Part shown: one piece after another, positions 7,894 to 15,948 of the stretch
Layout of the letters: the number at the start of each line of letters is the position of its first letter
Numbering within the stretch: the first letter of the stretch is position 1
NCBI RefSeq assembly: GCF_016595245.1
Contig: NZ_JAENHM010000073.1
Span: 1 to 64,000, forward strand
DNA: 64,000 nucleotides
Origin: Azospirillum endophyticum
GTDB lineage: Bacteria > Pseudomonadota > Alphaproteobacteria > Azospirillales > Azospirillaceae
Direction: 5' to 3'
Position numbers and translations under genes: made by a program
The notes under the pieces: model-generated
Database searches by the model: none
Told to the model about the DNA's origin: nothing
The model's input: the letters and a program-made list of their open reading frames with translations, nothing else

Positions 7894-8427
7894 ATGTCGC
7901 GCATTGGCAAGCATCCCGTGCCGGTTCCGGCTGGCGTCGACGTGAAGGTCGACGGCCAGCAGGTGACGGCAAAGGGCAAGCTGGGGCAACTCAGCATGAC
8001 CCTGATCGACGACATCACCGCTGCGCTGGAAGACGGCAAGGTGGTGGTGAAGCCGGCAAATGACAGCAAGCGCGCCCGCGTCATGTGGGCGACCTCGCGC
8101 ACCCTGATCAACAACATGGTCACCGGTGTCAGCCAGGGCTACACGATCAACCTCGAGATCAACGGCGTCGGTTACCGCGCGTCCGTGCAGGGCAAGGAGC
8201 TGGTCATGCAGCTCGGCTTCTCGCACGACGTGAAGTACCCGATCCCGGAAGGCATCACGATCAAGTGCGACAAGCCGACGGCCATCTCGGTCAGCGGCTA
8301 CGACAAGCACAAGGTCGGCCAGGTTGCCGCCGAGATCCGCGGTTGGAAGAAGCCGGAGCCCTACAAGGGCAAGGGCATCAAGTACGAGACCGAAACCGTC
8401 CTGCGCAAGGAAGGTAAGAAGAAGTAA
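7894..8427 (+). CDS. rplF: 50S ribosomal protein L6
   Basis: L6 (177 residues) lies near the factor-binding site beside the sarcin-ricin loop. It begins MSRIGKHPVPVPAGVDVKVD. The second domain has INGVGYRASVQGKELVMQLG and the end has IRGWKKPEPYKGKGIKYETE. AGGGGGAT precedes the start. rplR follows after five bases. Confidence 0.97.
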   Translation: MSRIGKHPVPVPAGVDVKVDGQQVTAKGKLGQLSMTLIDDITAALEDGKVVVKPANDSKRARVMWATSRTLINNMVTGVSQGYTINLEINGVGYRASVQGKELVMQLGFSHDVKYPIPEGITIKCDKPTAISVSGYDKHKVGQVAAEIRGWKKPEPYKGKGIKYETETVLRKEGKKK

Positions 8428-8432
8428 CCGCC

Positions 8433-8795
8433 ATGCTGAAGCCAAAGCAACTCCACGAGCGCCGCAAGCAGCGCGTGCGCGCGCAGATTGCCAAGAAGGC
8501 CGGCGGGCGCGTTCGCCTCTCGGTCTTCCGGTCCAATCTGCACATCTACGCCCAGATCATCGACGACGAAAACGGCAAGACGCTCGCGTCCGCCTCGTCG
8601 CTCGAGAAGGAGCTGCGCGAGCAGCTCAAGCACGGCGGCAACGTCGATGCTGCCAAGCGCATCGGCGAGCTGATCGCCGAGCGCGCCAAGGCCGCTGGGG
8701 TTACCGAGGTCGTGTTCGACCGCGGTGGGTACATTTACCATGGCCGGGTCAAGGCCCTGGCCGACGCCGCCCGTGAGGGCGGGCTGTCGTTCTAA
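8433..8795 (+). CDS. rplR: 50S ribosomal protein L18
   Basis: L18 (120 residues) binds 5S rRNA together with L5. Seen: the basic N-terminus RRKQRVRAQIAKKAGGRVRL, SVFRSNLHIYAQIIDDENGK, KRIGELIAERAKAAGV and VVFDRGGYIYHGRVKALADA, ending with the conserved AREGGLSF. AAGGAGG straddles its end and serves rpsE. Confidence 0.97.
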   Translation: MLKPKQLHERRKQRVRAQIAKKAGGRVRLSVFRSNLHIYAQIIDDENGKTLASASSLEKELREQLKHGGNVDAAKRIGELIAERAKAAGVTEVVFDRGGYIYHGRVKALADAAREGGLSF

Positions 8796-8807
8796 GGAGG
8801 CCCGGAT

Positions 8808-9377
8808 ATGGCACGTGAACGTGGGGAGCGGGACAACCGCGACCGGCAGCCGCGCGAGCGGGAAGAAAGCGAGCTGATCGAAAAGCTCGTCGGCATCAAC
8901 CGCGTCGCCAAGGTGGTCAAGGGTGGTCGTCGCTTCGGCTTCGCCGCTCTGGTCGTCGTCGGTGACGGCAAGGGTCGCGTCGGCGTCGGCTCGGGCAAGG
9001 CCCGCGAGGTCCCGGAAGCCATCCGCAAGGCGACCGATCAGGCCAAGCGCGGCATGATCCGCGTCCCGCTGCGCGAAGGCCGTACGCTGCATCACGACAC
9101 CAACGGCCACTTCGGTGCCGGCAAGGTCGTGCTGCGGGCGGCCCCGGCCGGTACCGGCATCATCGCCGGCGGTCCGATGCGCGCGATCTTCGAGGCTCTC
9201 GGCGTCGCTGACGTCGTGACCAAGTCGATCGGCACGTCGAACCCGCACAACATGATCAAGGCGACCTTCGACGCCCTGACCCAGGTCACCAGCCCGCGTT
9301 CCGTCGCGGCGCGCCGTGGTCGTCGCGTGAGCGACATCCTCGGTCGTCGCGAGGCCGGCGCCGGTCAGGAGGCCTGA
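8808..9377 (+). CDS. rpsE: 30S ribosomal protein S5
   Basis: S5 (189 residues) controls decoding accuracy and lines the mRNA entry channel with S3 and S4. The double-stranded-RNA-binding-like domain reads LVGINRVAKVVKGGRRFGFA; the second domain has AAPAGTGIIAGGPMRAIFEA. The N-terminal 20 or so residues are an Arg/Glu/Asp-rich extension (RERGERDNRDRQPREREE), longer than in E. coli and seen in other alphaproteobacteria. AAGGAGG is the ribosome-binding site. rpmD follows after two bases. Confidence 0.97.
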   Translation: MARERGERDNRDRQPREREESELIEKLVGINRVAKVVKGGRRFGFAALVVVGDGKGRVGVGSGKAREVPEAIRKATDQAKRGMIRVPLREGRTLHHDTNGHFGAGKVVLRAAPAGTGIIAGGPMRAIFEALGVADVVTKSIGTSNPHNMIKATFDALTQVTSPRSVAARRGRRVSDILGRREAGAGQEA

Positions 9378-9379
9378 TC

Positions 9380-9571
9380 ATGAGCGAGAAGAAGACCGTC
9401 GTCGTGACCCAGATCGGCAGCCCGATCGGCCGCAAGCACGACCAGCGCGAAACGCTGGTCGGTCTGGGTCTCAACAAGCTGCACCGGACCCGCGAGCTGG
9501 AGGATACTCCGGCCGTGCGGGGCATGATCGCCAAGGTCGCGCACCTGGTCCGCGTCGAGAACGAGGGCTGA
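9380..9571 (+). CDS. rpmD: 50S ribosomal protein L30
   Basis: L30 (63 residues) is a small 50S protein found in only some bacteria. Seen: TVVVTQIGSPIGRKHDQRET, LVGLGLNKLHRTRELEDTPA and VRGMIAKVAHLVRVENEG. CAGGAGG overlaps the end of rpsE and serves as its ribosome-binding site. rplO follows after four bases. Confidence 0.96.
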   Translation: MSEKKTVVVTQIGSPIGRKHDQRETLVGLGLNKLHRTRELEDTPAVRGMIAKVAHLVRVENEG

Positions 9572-9575
9572 GATC

Positions 9576-10061
9576 ATGACCAAGCTGAATGACCTGCGTG
9601 ACAACGCCGGTGCCCGCAAGGCGCGCATGCGCGTCGGTCGCGGTATCGGTTCGGGCAAGGGCAAGACCGCTGGCCGCGGCGTGAAGGGTCAGACCTCGCG
9701 CACCGGTGTGGCGATCAACGGCTTCGAAGGCGGGCAGATGCCTCTGCACCGCCGCCTGCCGAAGCGCGGTTTCCGGAACATCTTCGCCAAGGAATACTCG
9801 GTGGTCAATCTGGGCATGATCCAGAAGGCCATCGACCTCGGCAAGCTGAATGCCTCGGAGACCATCGATGCCGCGGCGCTCAACGCCGCCGGCGTCACCG
9901 GCAAGGTGAAGAAGGACGGTGTCCGTCTGCTGGGCAAGGGCGAGCTGACCGCGAAGGTTTCCTTCACGGTCGCCGGCGCGTCCAAGTCGGCGATCGAGGC
10001 CGTCGAGAAGGCGGGTGGCAGCGTCACGCTGACCGCTCCCGCCGCCGAAGCCGCCGAGTAA
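9576..10061 (+). CDS. rplO: 50S ribosomal protein L15
   Basis: L15 (161 residues) is a late-assembly 50S protein that contacts 23S rRNA widely. The N-terminal Gly-rich basic arm is RVGRGIGSGKGKTAGRGVKG; the globular part has GFEGGQMPLHRRLPKRGFRN and ends Ala/Glu-rich. It is the last ribosomal protein gene before secY; a hairpin at 10073-10096 lies just after the stop. Confidence 0.97.
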   Translation: MTKLNDLRDNAGARKARMRVGRGIGSGKGKTAGRGVKGQTSRTGVAINGFEGGQMPLHRRLPKRGFRNIFAKEYSVVNLGMIQKAIDLGKLNASETIDAAALNAAGVTGKVKKDGVRLLGKGELTAKVSFTVAGASKSAIEAVEKAGGSVTLTAPAAEAAE

Positions 10062-10072
10062 AGTTCCGCGTC

Positions 10073-10096
10073 AAGCCCGCGCTTGCGCGCGGGCTT
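10073..10096 (+). terminator. Hairpin between rplO and secY
   Basis: AAGCCCGCGC (10073-10082) pairs perfectly with GCGCGGGCTT (10087-10096) across a four-base loop. Only one further T follows (TCGTGG), so termination is probably partial. It could lower secY/adk expression relative to the ribosomal proteins. Confidence 0.5.
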
Positions 10097-10184
10097 TCGT
10101 GGCACTACAAAAAGCGATGTCGCGAGGGGCGGCCTGCGTCATGCAGTGCCGCCCCGTTCGCGCTTACGGGACAGGGATTGGACC

Positions 10185-11525
10185 ATGGCATCAGCGGCCG
10201 AGCAGCTTGCCGCCAACATCAATTTCGGGGCTTTCTCCAAGGCGACCGAGCTGAAAAAGCGGATTTGGTTCACCTTGGCGGCCCTGATCGTCTATCGGCT
10301 GGGCACCTACATCCCGATTCCGGGCATCGATCCGCACATCCTGCAAGACGTGTTCAAGCAGCAGGGCAGCGGCATCCTCGGCATGTTCGACATGCTGGCC
10401 GGCGGTGCGCTCCACCGCATGACCATCTTCGCGCTCAACATCATGCCGTACATCTCGGCATCCATCATCGTGCAGCTGCTGACCGCCGTGTCGCCGCAGA
10501 TGGAGGCCATGAAGAAGGAAGGCGAAGCCGGGCGCAAGAAGCTGAACCAGTACACCCGGTTCGGCACGGTGGCGCTCGCCACGGTCCAGGCCTACGGCCT
10601 CGCGGTCGGTCTCGAATCGATGCGCGGCTCCACGGGTGCCGCGGTGGTCGACCCCGGCCTGTTCTTCCGCATCGCCACCGTCATCACGCTGGTCGGCGGC
10701 ACCATGTTCCTGATGTGGCTGGGCGAGCAGATCACCGCCCGCGGCATCGGCAACGGCACCTCGCTGATCATTTTCGCCGGCATCGTCGCGGAGCTGCCGC
10801 GCGCGCTGGTCAACACGCTGGAACTCGGCCGCCAGGGCGCCCTGTCCACCATCTTCATCGTCCTGATGCTGGTGATGGCGGTCGGCGTGGTGTTCTTCAT
10901 CGTCTTCATGGAACGCGCCCAGCGCCGCCTGCTGGTCCAGTATCCGAAGCGACAGGTCGGCAACCGGGTGTTCGGCGGCGAAGCGTCGCACCTGCCGCTG
11001 AAGATGAACACCGCCGGCGTCATCCCGCCGATCTTCGCGTCGTCGCTGCTGCTGCTGCCGCTGACCGCGGTCGGCTTCGCCGGCGGCGAAGGACCGGGTT
11101 GGCTGCAGGCGGTGTCGCGCTACGTCGCGCACGGCACGCCGCTCTACATGCTGCTGTACGCCTCGCTGATCGTGTTCTTCTGCTTCTTCTACACCGCCAT
11201 CGTCTTCAACCCGACCGAGACGGCCGACAACCTGCGCAAGTACGGCGGCTTCATCCCCGGCATCCGTCCGGGCAAGAACACCGCCGATCACATCGACTAC
11301 GTGCTGACCCGGCTGACGGTCATCGGCTCCGGCTACCTTGTGGCGGTTTGTCTCCTCCCCGAAATCCTGATATCCCAGCAATCGGTTCCGTTTTATTTTG
11401 GCGGCACCAGCCTGCTGATCGTGGTCACCGTCACGATGGACACGGTCGCGCAGATTCATTCCCATCTGCTGGCCCACCAGTATGAGGGATTGATCAAGAA
11501 ATCGAAGCTTCGGGGGAGAAAGTAA
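10185..11525 (+). CDS. secY: Protein translocase subunit SecY
   Basis: SecY (446 residues) is the ten-helix channel of the Sec translocon in the inner membrane. Seen: the first helix IWFTLAALIVYRLGTYIPIP with the conserved PIPGID, the plug region GILGMFDMLAGGALHRMTIF, ALNIMPYISASIIVQLL, MNTAGVIPPIFASSLLLLP, and a basic end LIKKSKLRGRK. The frame is open upstream, but ATG 10185 gives the expected MASAAEQLAANINFGAF start. A 123-base gap with a hairpin separates it from rplO. Its stop shares one base with the adk start. Confidence 0.97.
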   Translation: MASAAEQLAANINFGAFSKATELKKRIWFTLAALIVYRLGTYIPIPGIDPHILQDVFKQQGSGILGMFDMLAGGALHRMTIFALNIMPYISASIIVQLLTAVSPQMEAMKKEGEAGRKKLNQYTRFGTVALATVQAYGLAVGLESMRGSTGAAVVDPGLFFRIATVITLVGGTMFLMWLGEQITARGIGNGTSLIIFAGIVAELPRALVNTLELGRQGALSTIFIVLMLVMAVGVVFFIVFMERAQRRLLVQYPKRQVGNRVFGGEASHLPLKMNTAGVIPPIFASSLLLLPLTAVGFAGGEGPGWLQAVSRYVAHGTPLYMLLYASLIVFFCFFYTAIVFNPTETADNLRKYGGFIPGIRPGKNTADHIDYVLTRLTVIGSGYLVAVCLLPEILISQQSVPFYFGGTSLLIVVTVTMDTVAQIHSHLLAHQYEGLIKKSKLRGRK

Positions 11526-12172
11526 TGAACCTCATACTGCTCGGTCCGCCGGGCGCCGGGAAGGGGACCCAGGCGCGCCGTCTGGAAGACACTCGTGGTC
11601 TGGTGCAGTTGTCGACCGGCGACATGCTCCGCGCCATGGTGGCGGAAGGCGGACCGCTCGGGCAGCAGGCGAAGGAGATCATGGCCGCCGGCAAGCTGAT
11701 GCCGGACGAGCTGATGGTCAGCATGATCGCCGAACGCATTTCGAAGCCCGACGTGAAGAACGGCTTCATCCTCGACGGGTTCCCGCGCACCGTCGCCCAG
11801 GCGCAGGCGCTGGACCGGATGCTCGACGAGAAGGGCCTGAAGCTCGACCATGTGATCGAGATGCGGGTGGTCGACGACGTGCTGGTGGAGCGCATCACCG
11901 GCCGCTACACCTGCGCCAAATGCGGCAAGGGCTATCACGACAGTTTCGAGAAGCCGAAGGTGGACGGCGTCTGCGACGTCTGCGGCAGCACCGAATTCAA
12001 GCGGCGCGCCGACGACAATGCCGAGACGGTGACCACCCGCCTTGGCCAATATCATCAGCAGACGGCTCCCATCCTGCCCTATTACCAAGGGCGCGGGGTG
12101 CTGAAGGTGGTGGACGGCATGGCCGACATCGATGAGGTGACCAAGCAGATCGAGGCGATCCTCACCAGCTGA
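11525..12172 (+). CDS. adk: Adenylate kinase, zinc-binding lid type
   Basis: Adenylate kinase (215 residues) interconverts ATP + AMP and 2 ADP in the cytoplasm. The P-loop GPPGAGKGTQ is at residues 7-16; STGDMLRAM and FILDGFPRT form the AMP site. The long lid domain (about 122-160) carries four cysteines, C130-x2-C133 and C150-x2-C153, in the arrangement of zinc-binding adenylate kinases rather than the E. coli type. It is coupled to secY by overlapping stop and start. A strong terminator follows, and rpsM, rpsK, rpoA and rplQ are not here. Confidence 0.97.
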   Translation: MNLILLGPPGAGKGTQARRLEDTRGLVQLSTGDMLRAMVAEGGPLGQQAKEIMAAGKLMPDELMVSMIAERISKPDVKNGFILDGFPRTVAQAQALDRMLDEKGLKLDHVIEMRVVDDVLVERITGRYTCAKCGKGYHDSFEKPKVDGVCDVCGSTEFKRRADDNAETVTTRLGQYHQQTAPILPYYQGRGVLKVVDGMADIDEVTKQIEAILTS

Positions 12173-12193
12173 GGGACGCCTTCGCGCGCATGG

Positions 12194-12231
12194 AAAAAGG
12201 CCGCAGCCTCCTTCGAGGATGCGGCCTTTTT
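12194..12231. terminator. Bidirectional intrinsic terminator after adk
   Basis: AAAAAGGCCGC (12194-12204) pairs with GCGGCCTTTTT (12221-12231), and inner CCTC/GAGG pairing (12207-12210 with 12215-12218) extends the stem. Flanking A- and T-runs let it work on both strands, ending the secY-adk transcript and the minus-strand regulator gene that stops at 12281. Confidence 0.88.
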
Positions 12232-12280
12232 CTTGCTGGTCGGCCGAAGCGAAGCCGAGCGTCCGGTTCGGCCGCCGGGG

Positions 12281-13096
12281 TCAGGCGCTCGGTGTCCCGG
12301 AGGAGGGCGGGGCGCCCGCAGGTATGGCGGGATGACCGGAGGCGGGGTGGTCTGACATGGTGCGGTAGCGCGCCAGGATCCAGCCGAGATGGGCGGTGAC
12401 GGCGTTGGCCGCCGCGTCGGGATCGCGGCGTGCGATGGCCTGCGCGATGGCGCGGTGATGTTCGATCATCAAGGCCTCATGGTTCTCCATGAAGGGCTCG
12501 GTATGCTTCATCTCGACCATGTTGCCGAGGATGTCGCGGATCGTCGACAGCAGGTGCAGATAGACCGGGCTGCCCGACGCCTGGGCCACGGCGACATGGA
12601 AGTCCATGTCGTCGGCCGCGCGGCCGCCGTCGCGATCGGTCTCGCTCATCGCCGCCAGGATGCGGCCGATGGTGTCGATCTGTTCCTGCGTCGCCCGTTC
12701 GGCGGCGCGGCGGGCGGCCCAGCTTTCGAGCGCCATGCGGATTTCGACGAGGTCGCACAGATTCTGGTGGGTGCTGCGCACCATGGCGGTCAAGGCGCCG
12801 TCCATCATGCCGGCCGACGACACCACCCGGGTGCCGCCGCCTTGAACCGCAGTCAGGAAGCCCTGGGTCTTCAGCTTCTGCAGGGCGGCGCGGACGGACA
12901 CGCGGCTGACATGCAGCTGTTCGGCCAGCTGGCGCTCGCCCGGCAGACGCTCCCCCGGCACCAGCTCGCCGCGGGCGATGCGGTCGAGAAGCTGTTGCGC
13001 CACCCACTCCGAAATGCGCTGCGAGGAGGAGGGGACGTGAGCGCTGTCGTCGGTGCCGGGCACGGGTTGTTCCCCTTTGAGCGGAAAGCGGTTCAT
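12281..13096 (-). CDS. FadR-type GntR family transcriptional regulator
   Basis: 271 residues. The N-terminal winged helix-turn-helix (about 28-95) contains GERLPGERQLAEQLHVSRVS and VRAALQKLKTQGFL, the GntR DNA-binding pattern. The C-terminal all-helical FCD domain (about 110-245) has the metal/ligand-site residues in DDMDFHVAVAQASG, EHHRAIAQAIARRD and the His of VTAHLGW. FCD regulators usually respond to small organic acids and regulate neighbouring catabolic genes. The divergent side is unhelpful: the upstream neighbour is a drug/metabolite exporter on the same strand. Effector and target are unknown. Confidence 0.88.
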   Translation of the reverse strand: MNRFPLKGEQPVPGTDDSAHVPSSSQRISEWVAQQLLDRIARGELVPGERLPGERQLAEQLHVSRVSVRAALQKLKTQGFLTAVQGGGTRVVSSAGMMDGALTAMVRSTHQNLCDLVEIRMALESWAARRAAERATQEQIDTIGRILAAMSETDRDGGRAADDMDFHVAVAQASGSPVYLHLLSTIRDILGNMVEMKHTEPFMENHEALMIEHHRAIAQAIARRDPDAAANAVTAHLGWILARYRTMSDHPASGHPAIPAGAPPSSGTPSA

Positions 13097-13214
13097 CGAT
13101 GGCTGGTCATACCGGTAGCGATCCCGGCCCGTGCGGTCAATGGGCCACGGGCATGCCGCGGCGCCTTGCCCGCGGGACGGAAATAGAGGCGCCCGATCGT
13201 GCCGTTCCGCAGGC

Positions 13215-14132
13215 TTAACGGCTGCCGCGCCGGGCCAGCAGGATGCCGACCAGGATCACCGCGGCGCCCACCGCCTGCAGGGGCCCCAAAGGTTCGCTCA
13301 GCAGGACCCAAGCGAGGATGGCCGCCGCCGCCGGCTGCAGGAGCAGGCTGACCGATGAGAAGGACGTGGGCAGATGGGCCAGCGCGTAGGCGATCAGGCT
13401 CTGTCCGCCGGCATGGCTGAACAGGGCGAGGCCGGCCAGAACCGCCCATCCGGTACCGCTCGCCGGCAGCATCGCCTCGCCGTCGGCGAGGCCCAGGGGC
13501 AAGAGCAGGACGGCGGTGATGGCGCCGCTCCAGGTCATGATGGTCGCGGTCGAGAATTCTGCGCGCAGGCGTCCGACCGACAGGATGTAGCCGGCATAGA
13601 AGGCCGCCGTCAGCAGACCCAGCGCGTCGCCGAACAGGTGGTCGGCGCTGAGCTGGAAGCTCTGGCCCATCAGTACGATGGCGCCGGCCAGCGCCAGCAG
13701 CATGCCCAGGACGAAGCGGCCGGTGATCCGTTCCTTGAACAGGAACCATGCGGCCGGGGCGACGAACAGCGGCGCGAAGTTCGCCAGCAGGGTGGAGTTG
13801 GCGACCGAGGTGTAGCGGATCGAGGTGTGCCAGATCGCGAGGTCGCCGGCGAAGAACAGCCCGGCCAGCGACAGGCGGCCATAGTCGGCGAACGAAGAGG
13901 GACGCCGGCTGGCTCGTCCGCTCCGCTGCCGCGACTCTCCGGCCATCCACAGCGCCAGGACCGGTGTCGCCAGCGCCGTACGCCAGAATCCGGTGGCGAC
14001 CGGCCCGACTTCGGACAGGCGGACGAAGATAGGAGCGAAGGCGATGCCCAAAGCGCCGACCAGCAGCGCGATCAGGGCGATGCGCTGCGTCCGGTGCGCA
14101 TGGTCGATGGGGAAGGCACTGGCGTCTGGCAT
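13215..14132 (-). CDS. EamA/RhaT family drug/metabolite transporter
   Basis: About 305 residues with ten predicted transmembrane helices in two EamA repeats. The first helix is LIALLVGALGIAFAPIFVRL, followed by ATGFWRTALATPVLALWMAG; the second repeat has FSHAGGQSLIAYALAHLPTS, LLLQPAAAAILAWVLLSEPL and the end AVGAAVILVGILLARRG. These are inner-membrane exporters of amino acids, nucleosides or other metabolites; the substrate cannot be predicted. I chose the ATG at 14132, 19 residues before the first helix; an ATG at 14183 is also possible and neither has a strong ribosome-binding site. Confidence 0.85.
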   Translation of the reverse strand: MPDASAFPIDHAHRTQRIALIALLVGALGIAFAPIFVRLSEVGPVATGFWRTALATPVLALWMAGESRQRSGRASRRPSSFADYGRLSLAGLFFAGDLAIWHTSIRYTSVANSTLLANFAPLFVAPAAWFLFKERITGRFVLGMLLALAGAIVLMGQSFQLSADHLFGDALGLLTAAFYAGYILSVGRLRAEFSTATIMTWSGAITAVLLLPLGLADGEAMLPASGTGWAVLAGLALFSHAGGQSLIAYALAHLPTSFSSVSLLLQPAAAAILAWVLLSEPLGPLQAVGAAVILVGILLARRGSR

Positions 14133-14228
14133 GTGCCGCTTATATCCGCCGGCCGTCTGGCGGGCCAGCCGGGCGCGCGTCATGGCTGCCGTGCGCGCCA
14201 GGATTTTCCGTCTACGTTGTCGCCGGCC

Positions 14229-14918
14229 TCACCGGGGGCGGATGCGGCGCAGCGACACCGACTCGTCGTCTTCCGATCCGAAGTCGTCGTAATGGACCGG
14301 GCAGCGGCCATCCTTGCGCGGCCTGTCCTTCACCGTGGCGGGATACCACTCGCCCTTCCATTCCACCGACACGCGCATGCCGGGCTGGCAAAGCGAAGCG
14401 CCCGCCGGGTAACCACCGGTGGCATTGGCGGGAGCGGGCGCCATCGCGGCTCCCGGCGGCAGGGGGCTCAGCATCGGTGCCGCCGCGGGAGCCGCAGCCG
14501 GCTTCTCCTGGTCGCAGAAGGCGGTGCAGACGCGTTTGGCGATCACCTGCCCACCGCAGCTTCCGCCGAAGCAGTCGCGATAGTCGGACTCGCACCGCGC
14601 TTCGCAGCTGCTGTTGCCGCAGGAGTAGGAGCGGTCGAAATCGCCGACCGACTTCTTGATCGGCTTCTTTTCGGCTTGCTGCCGGTTGACATAGGCCTGG
14701 TATTCGTAGAGCGCGCGGGACCGCGCCTCGTTCACGCAGGCCTGCTGCGACATTCCGCAATTCTGCCGGCAGTAGTTGCGGTTCTGCTGGCACTGGTTGA
14801 CGCACAGCCGACCCTCCGCCGACGTCGGCGGGACGAGGCTGTATTGGGTCTCGTAGACGGGACCGCAGGCGCTGAGCAGCGCCATCACGGCAAGGCAGAG
14901 GGTGAGCAGGCGGAGCAT
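14229..14918 (-). CDS. Cys-rich lipoprotein with a C-terminal Tudor/SH3-like barrel
   Basis: 229 residues, no recognised family as a whole. The N-terminus is a lipoprotein signal (LLTLCLAVMALLSAC, lipobox LSAC), so the mature protein should be lipid-anchored. A Cys-rich helical stretch (about 38-135) has a dozen cysteines in twin CxxxC-like spacing, suggesting disulfide-linked helical hairpins. A Pro/Ala linker follows. The last 55 residues, with VSVEWKGEWYPATVKD, CPVHYDDFG and ESVSLRRIRP, match the pattern of a small Tudor-knot or SH3-like barrel. It is a single gene facing away from the amidohydrolase gene. Function unknown. Confidence 0.75.
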   Translation of the reverse strand: MLRLLTLCLAVMALLSACGPVYETQYSLVPPTSAEGRLCVNQCQQNRNYCRQNCGMSQQACVNEARSRALYEYQAYVNRQQAEKKPIKKSVGDFDRSYSCGNSSCEARCESDYRDCFGGSCGGQVIAKRVCTAFCDQEKPAAAPAAAPMLSPLPPGAAMAPAPANATGGYPAGASLCQPGMRVSVEWKGEWYPATVKDRPRKDGRCPVHYDDFGSEDDESVSLRRIRPR

Positions 14919-15038
14919 GCGGCGTGTCTTCCGGGTGGGGTCGCGCGGGAGAAGGAACCGAAGGGTAGCAGCTTGCCGTTCGAGCTACCACCATCGGCCG
15001 CGCTTCCGCCCGGCGTGGCGGTTGCGTTAGGGTGGCAC

Positions 15039-15941
15039 ATGGTTGCCTCACCCCCCGAACATCACCGCCATTCAGCGACGGACGCCACAGAGGGGCCCGC
15101 GGAACACCGCCAGCCGGTCACCGCTCCCGCACCGGCTCCGCGCGTCGCGACTCCGCTGCTGGGACCCGACGATCCGCCGCCGGCGACGACGCTGAACCAG
15201 GATGCCGACGGGCCGCTGCTTCTGGTCTGCGACCATGCCTCGCGTGCGATCCCCCGGCTGCTGGGCGATCTCGGCCTGCCGGAAGAGCAGCTCTGCCGCC
15301 ACATCGCCTACGACATCGGCGCCGCGGAGGTGACGCGGCGGCTGGCTGACCGCTTCGGCGCTGCCGCGGTGCTGTCGGGCTTCTCGCGGCTGGTGATCGA
15401 CCCGAACCGGGACCTGGACGATCCCACCGCCATTCCGGTGGTCAGCGACGACGTCGTGATCCCCGGCAACCGCGCGCTCGATGCGGAGGCGCAGGCGCAG
15501 CGGGTGGAGGCGCTGTTCAAGCCCTACCACGCCGCGGTGGCGGCGGCCGTGTCGGCGATCCGCGCCCGCGGTCAGGTGCCGGTGATGGTGTCGGTGCACA
15601 GCTTCACCCCGGCCATGCGCGGGGTGGCGCGCCCCTGGCACATCGGCGTGCTGTGGGACAACGATCCGCGCCTGCCGGTGCCGCTGATCGAGGCGCTGAA
15701 GACCGATGGACGCTGGTGCGTCGGCGACAACCAGCCCTATTCCGGCCGCGGCACGCTGGGCGGCACGGTAGAGACCCACGCGACCCCCGCCGGCTATCCC
15801 AACGTCCTGCTGGAGGTGCGGCAGGACCTGATCGCCACGCCGGAAGGCGCCGCTCTGTGGGCGCAGGTGATCGGCGACGCGCTGGAGCCGCTGCTGGCCC
15901 TGCCGTCGCTGGCGACCATCCGCCATTATCCCCGGGCCTGA
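15039..15941 (+). CDS. N-formylglutamate amidohydrolase family protein
   Basis: 300 residues. The family hydrolyses N-formylglutamate to glutamate and formate in histidine degradation, but many members are uncharacterised zinc hydrolases of other N-acyl substrates. Seen: PLLLVCDHASRAIPRLLGDL, the RLVIDPNRDLDDPTAIPVVS motif, MVSVHSFTP with the metal-site His, and the Glu in GTVETHATPAGYPNVLLEVR. The frame is open far upstream, but ATG 15039 fits the family after a short Pro-rich leader. The YbdK-like ligase gene follows after seven bases, so the two are probably co-transcribed. Confidence 0.88.
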   Translation: MVASPPEHHRHSATDATEGPAEHRQPVTAPAPAPRVATPLLGPDDPPPATTLNQDADGPLLLVCDHASRAIPRLLGDLGLPEEQLCRHIAYDIGAAEVTRRLADRFGAAAVLSGFSRLVIDPNRDLDDPTAIPVVSDDVVIPGNRALDAEAQAQRVEALFKPYHAAVAAAVSAIRARGQVPVMVSVHSFTPAMRGVARPWHIGVLWDNDPRLPVPLIEALKTDGRWCVGDNQPYSGRGTLGGTVETHATPAGYPNVLLEVRQDLIATPEGAALWAQVIGDALEPLLALPSLATIRHYPRA

Positions 15942-15948
15942 ACACCGA

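Noticed and set aside
13374..15038. Upstream part of the frame that contains the N-formylglutamate amidohydrolase
   Set aside because: It is antisense to the EamA transporter and the lipoprotein gene; family similarity begins only after ATG 15039.
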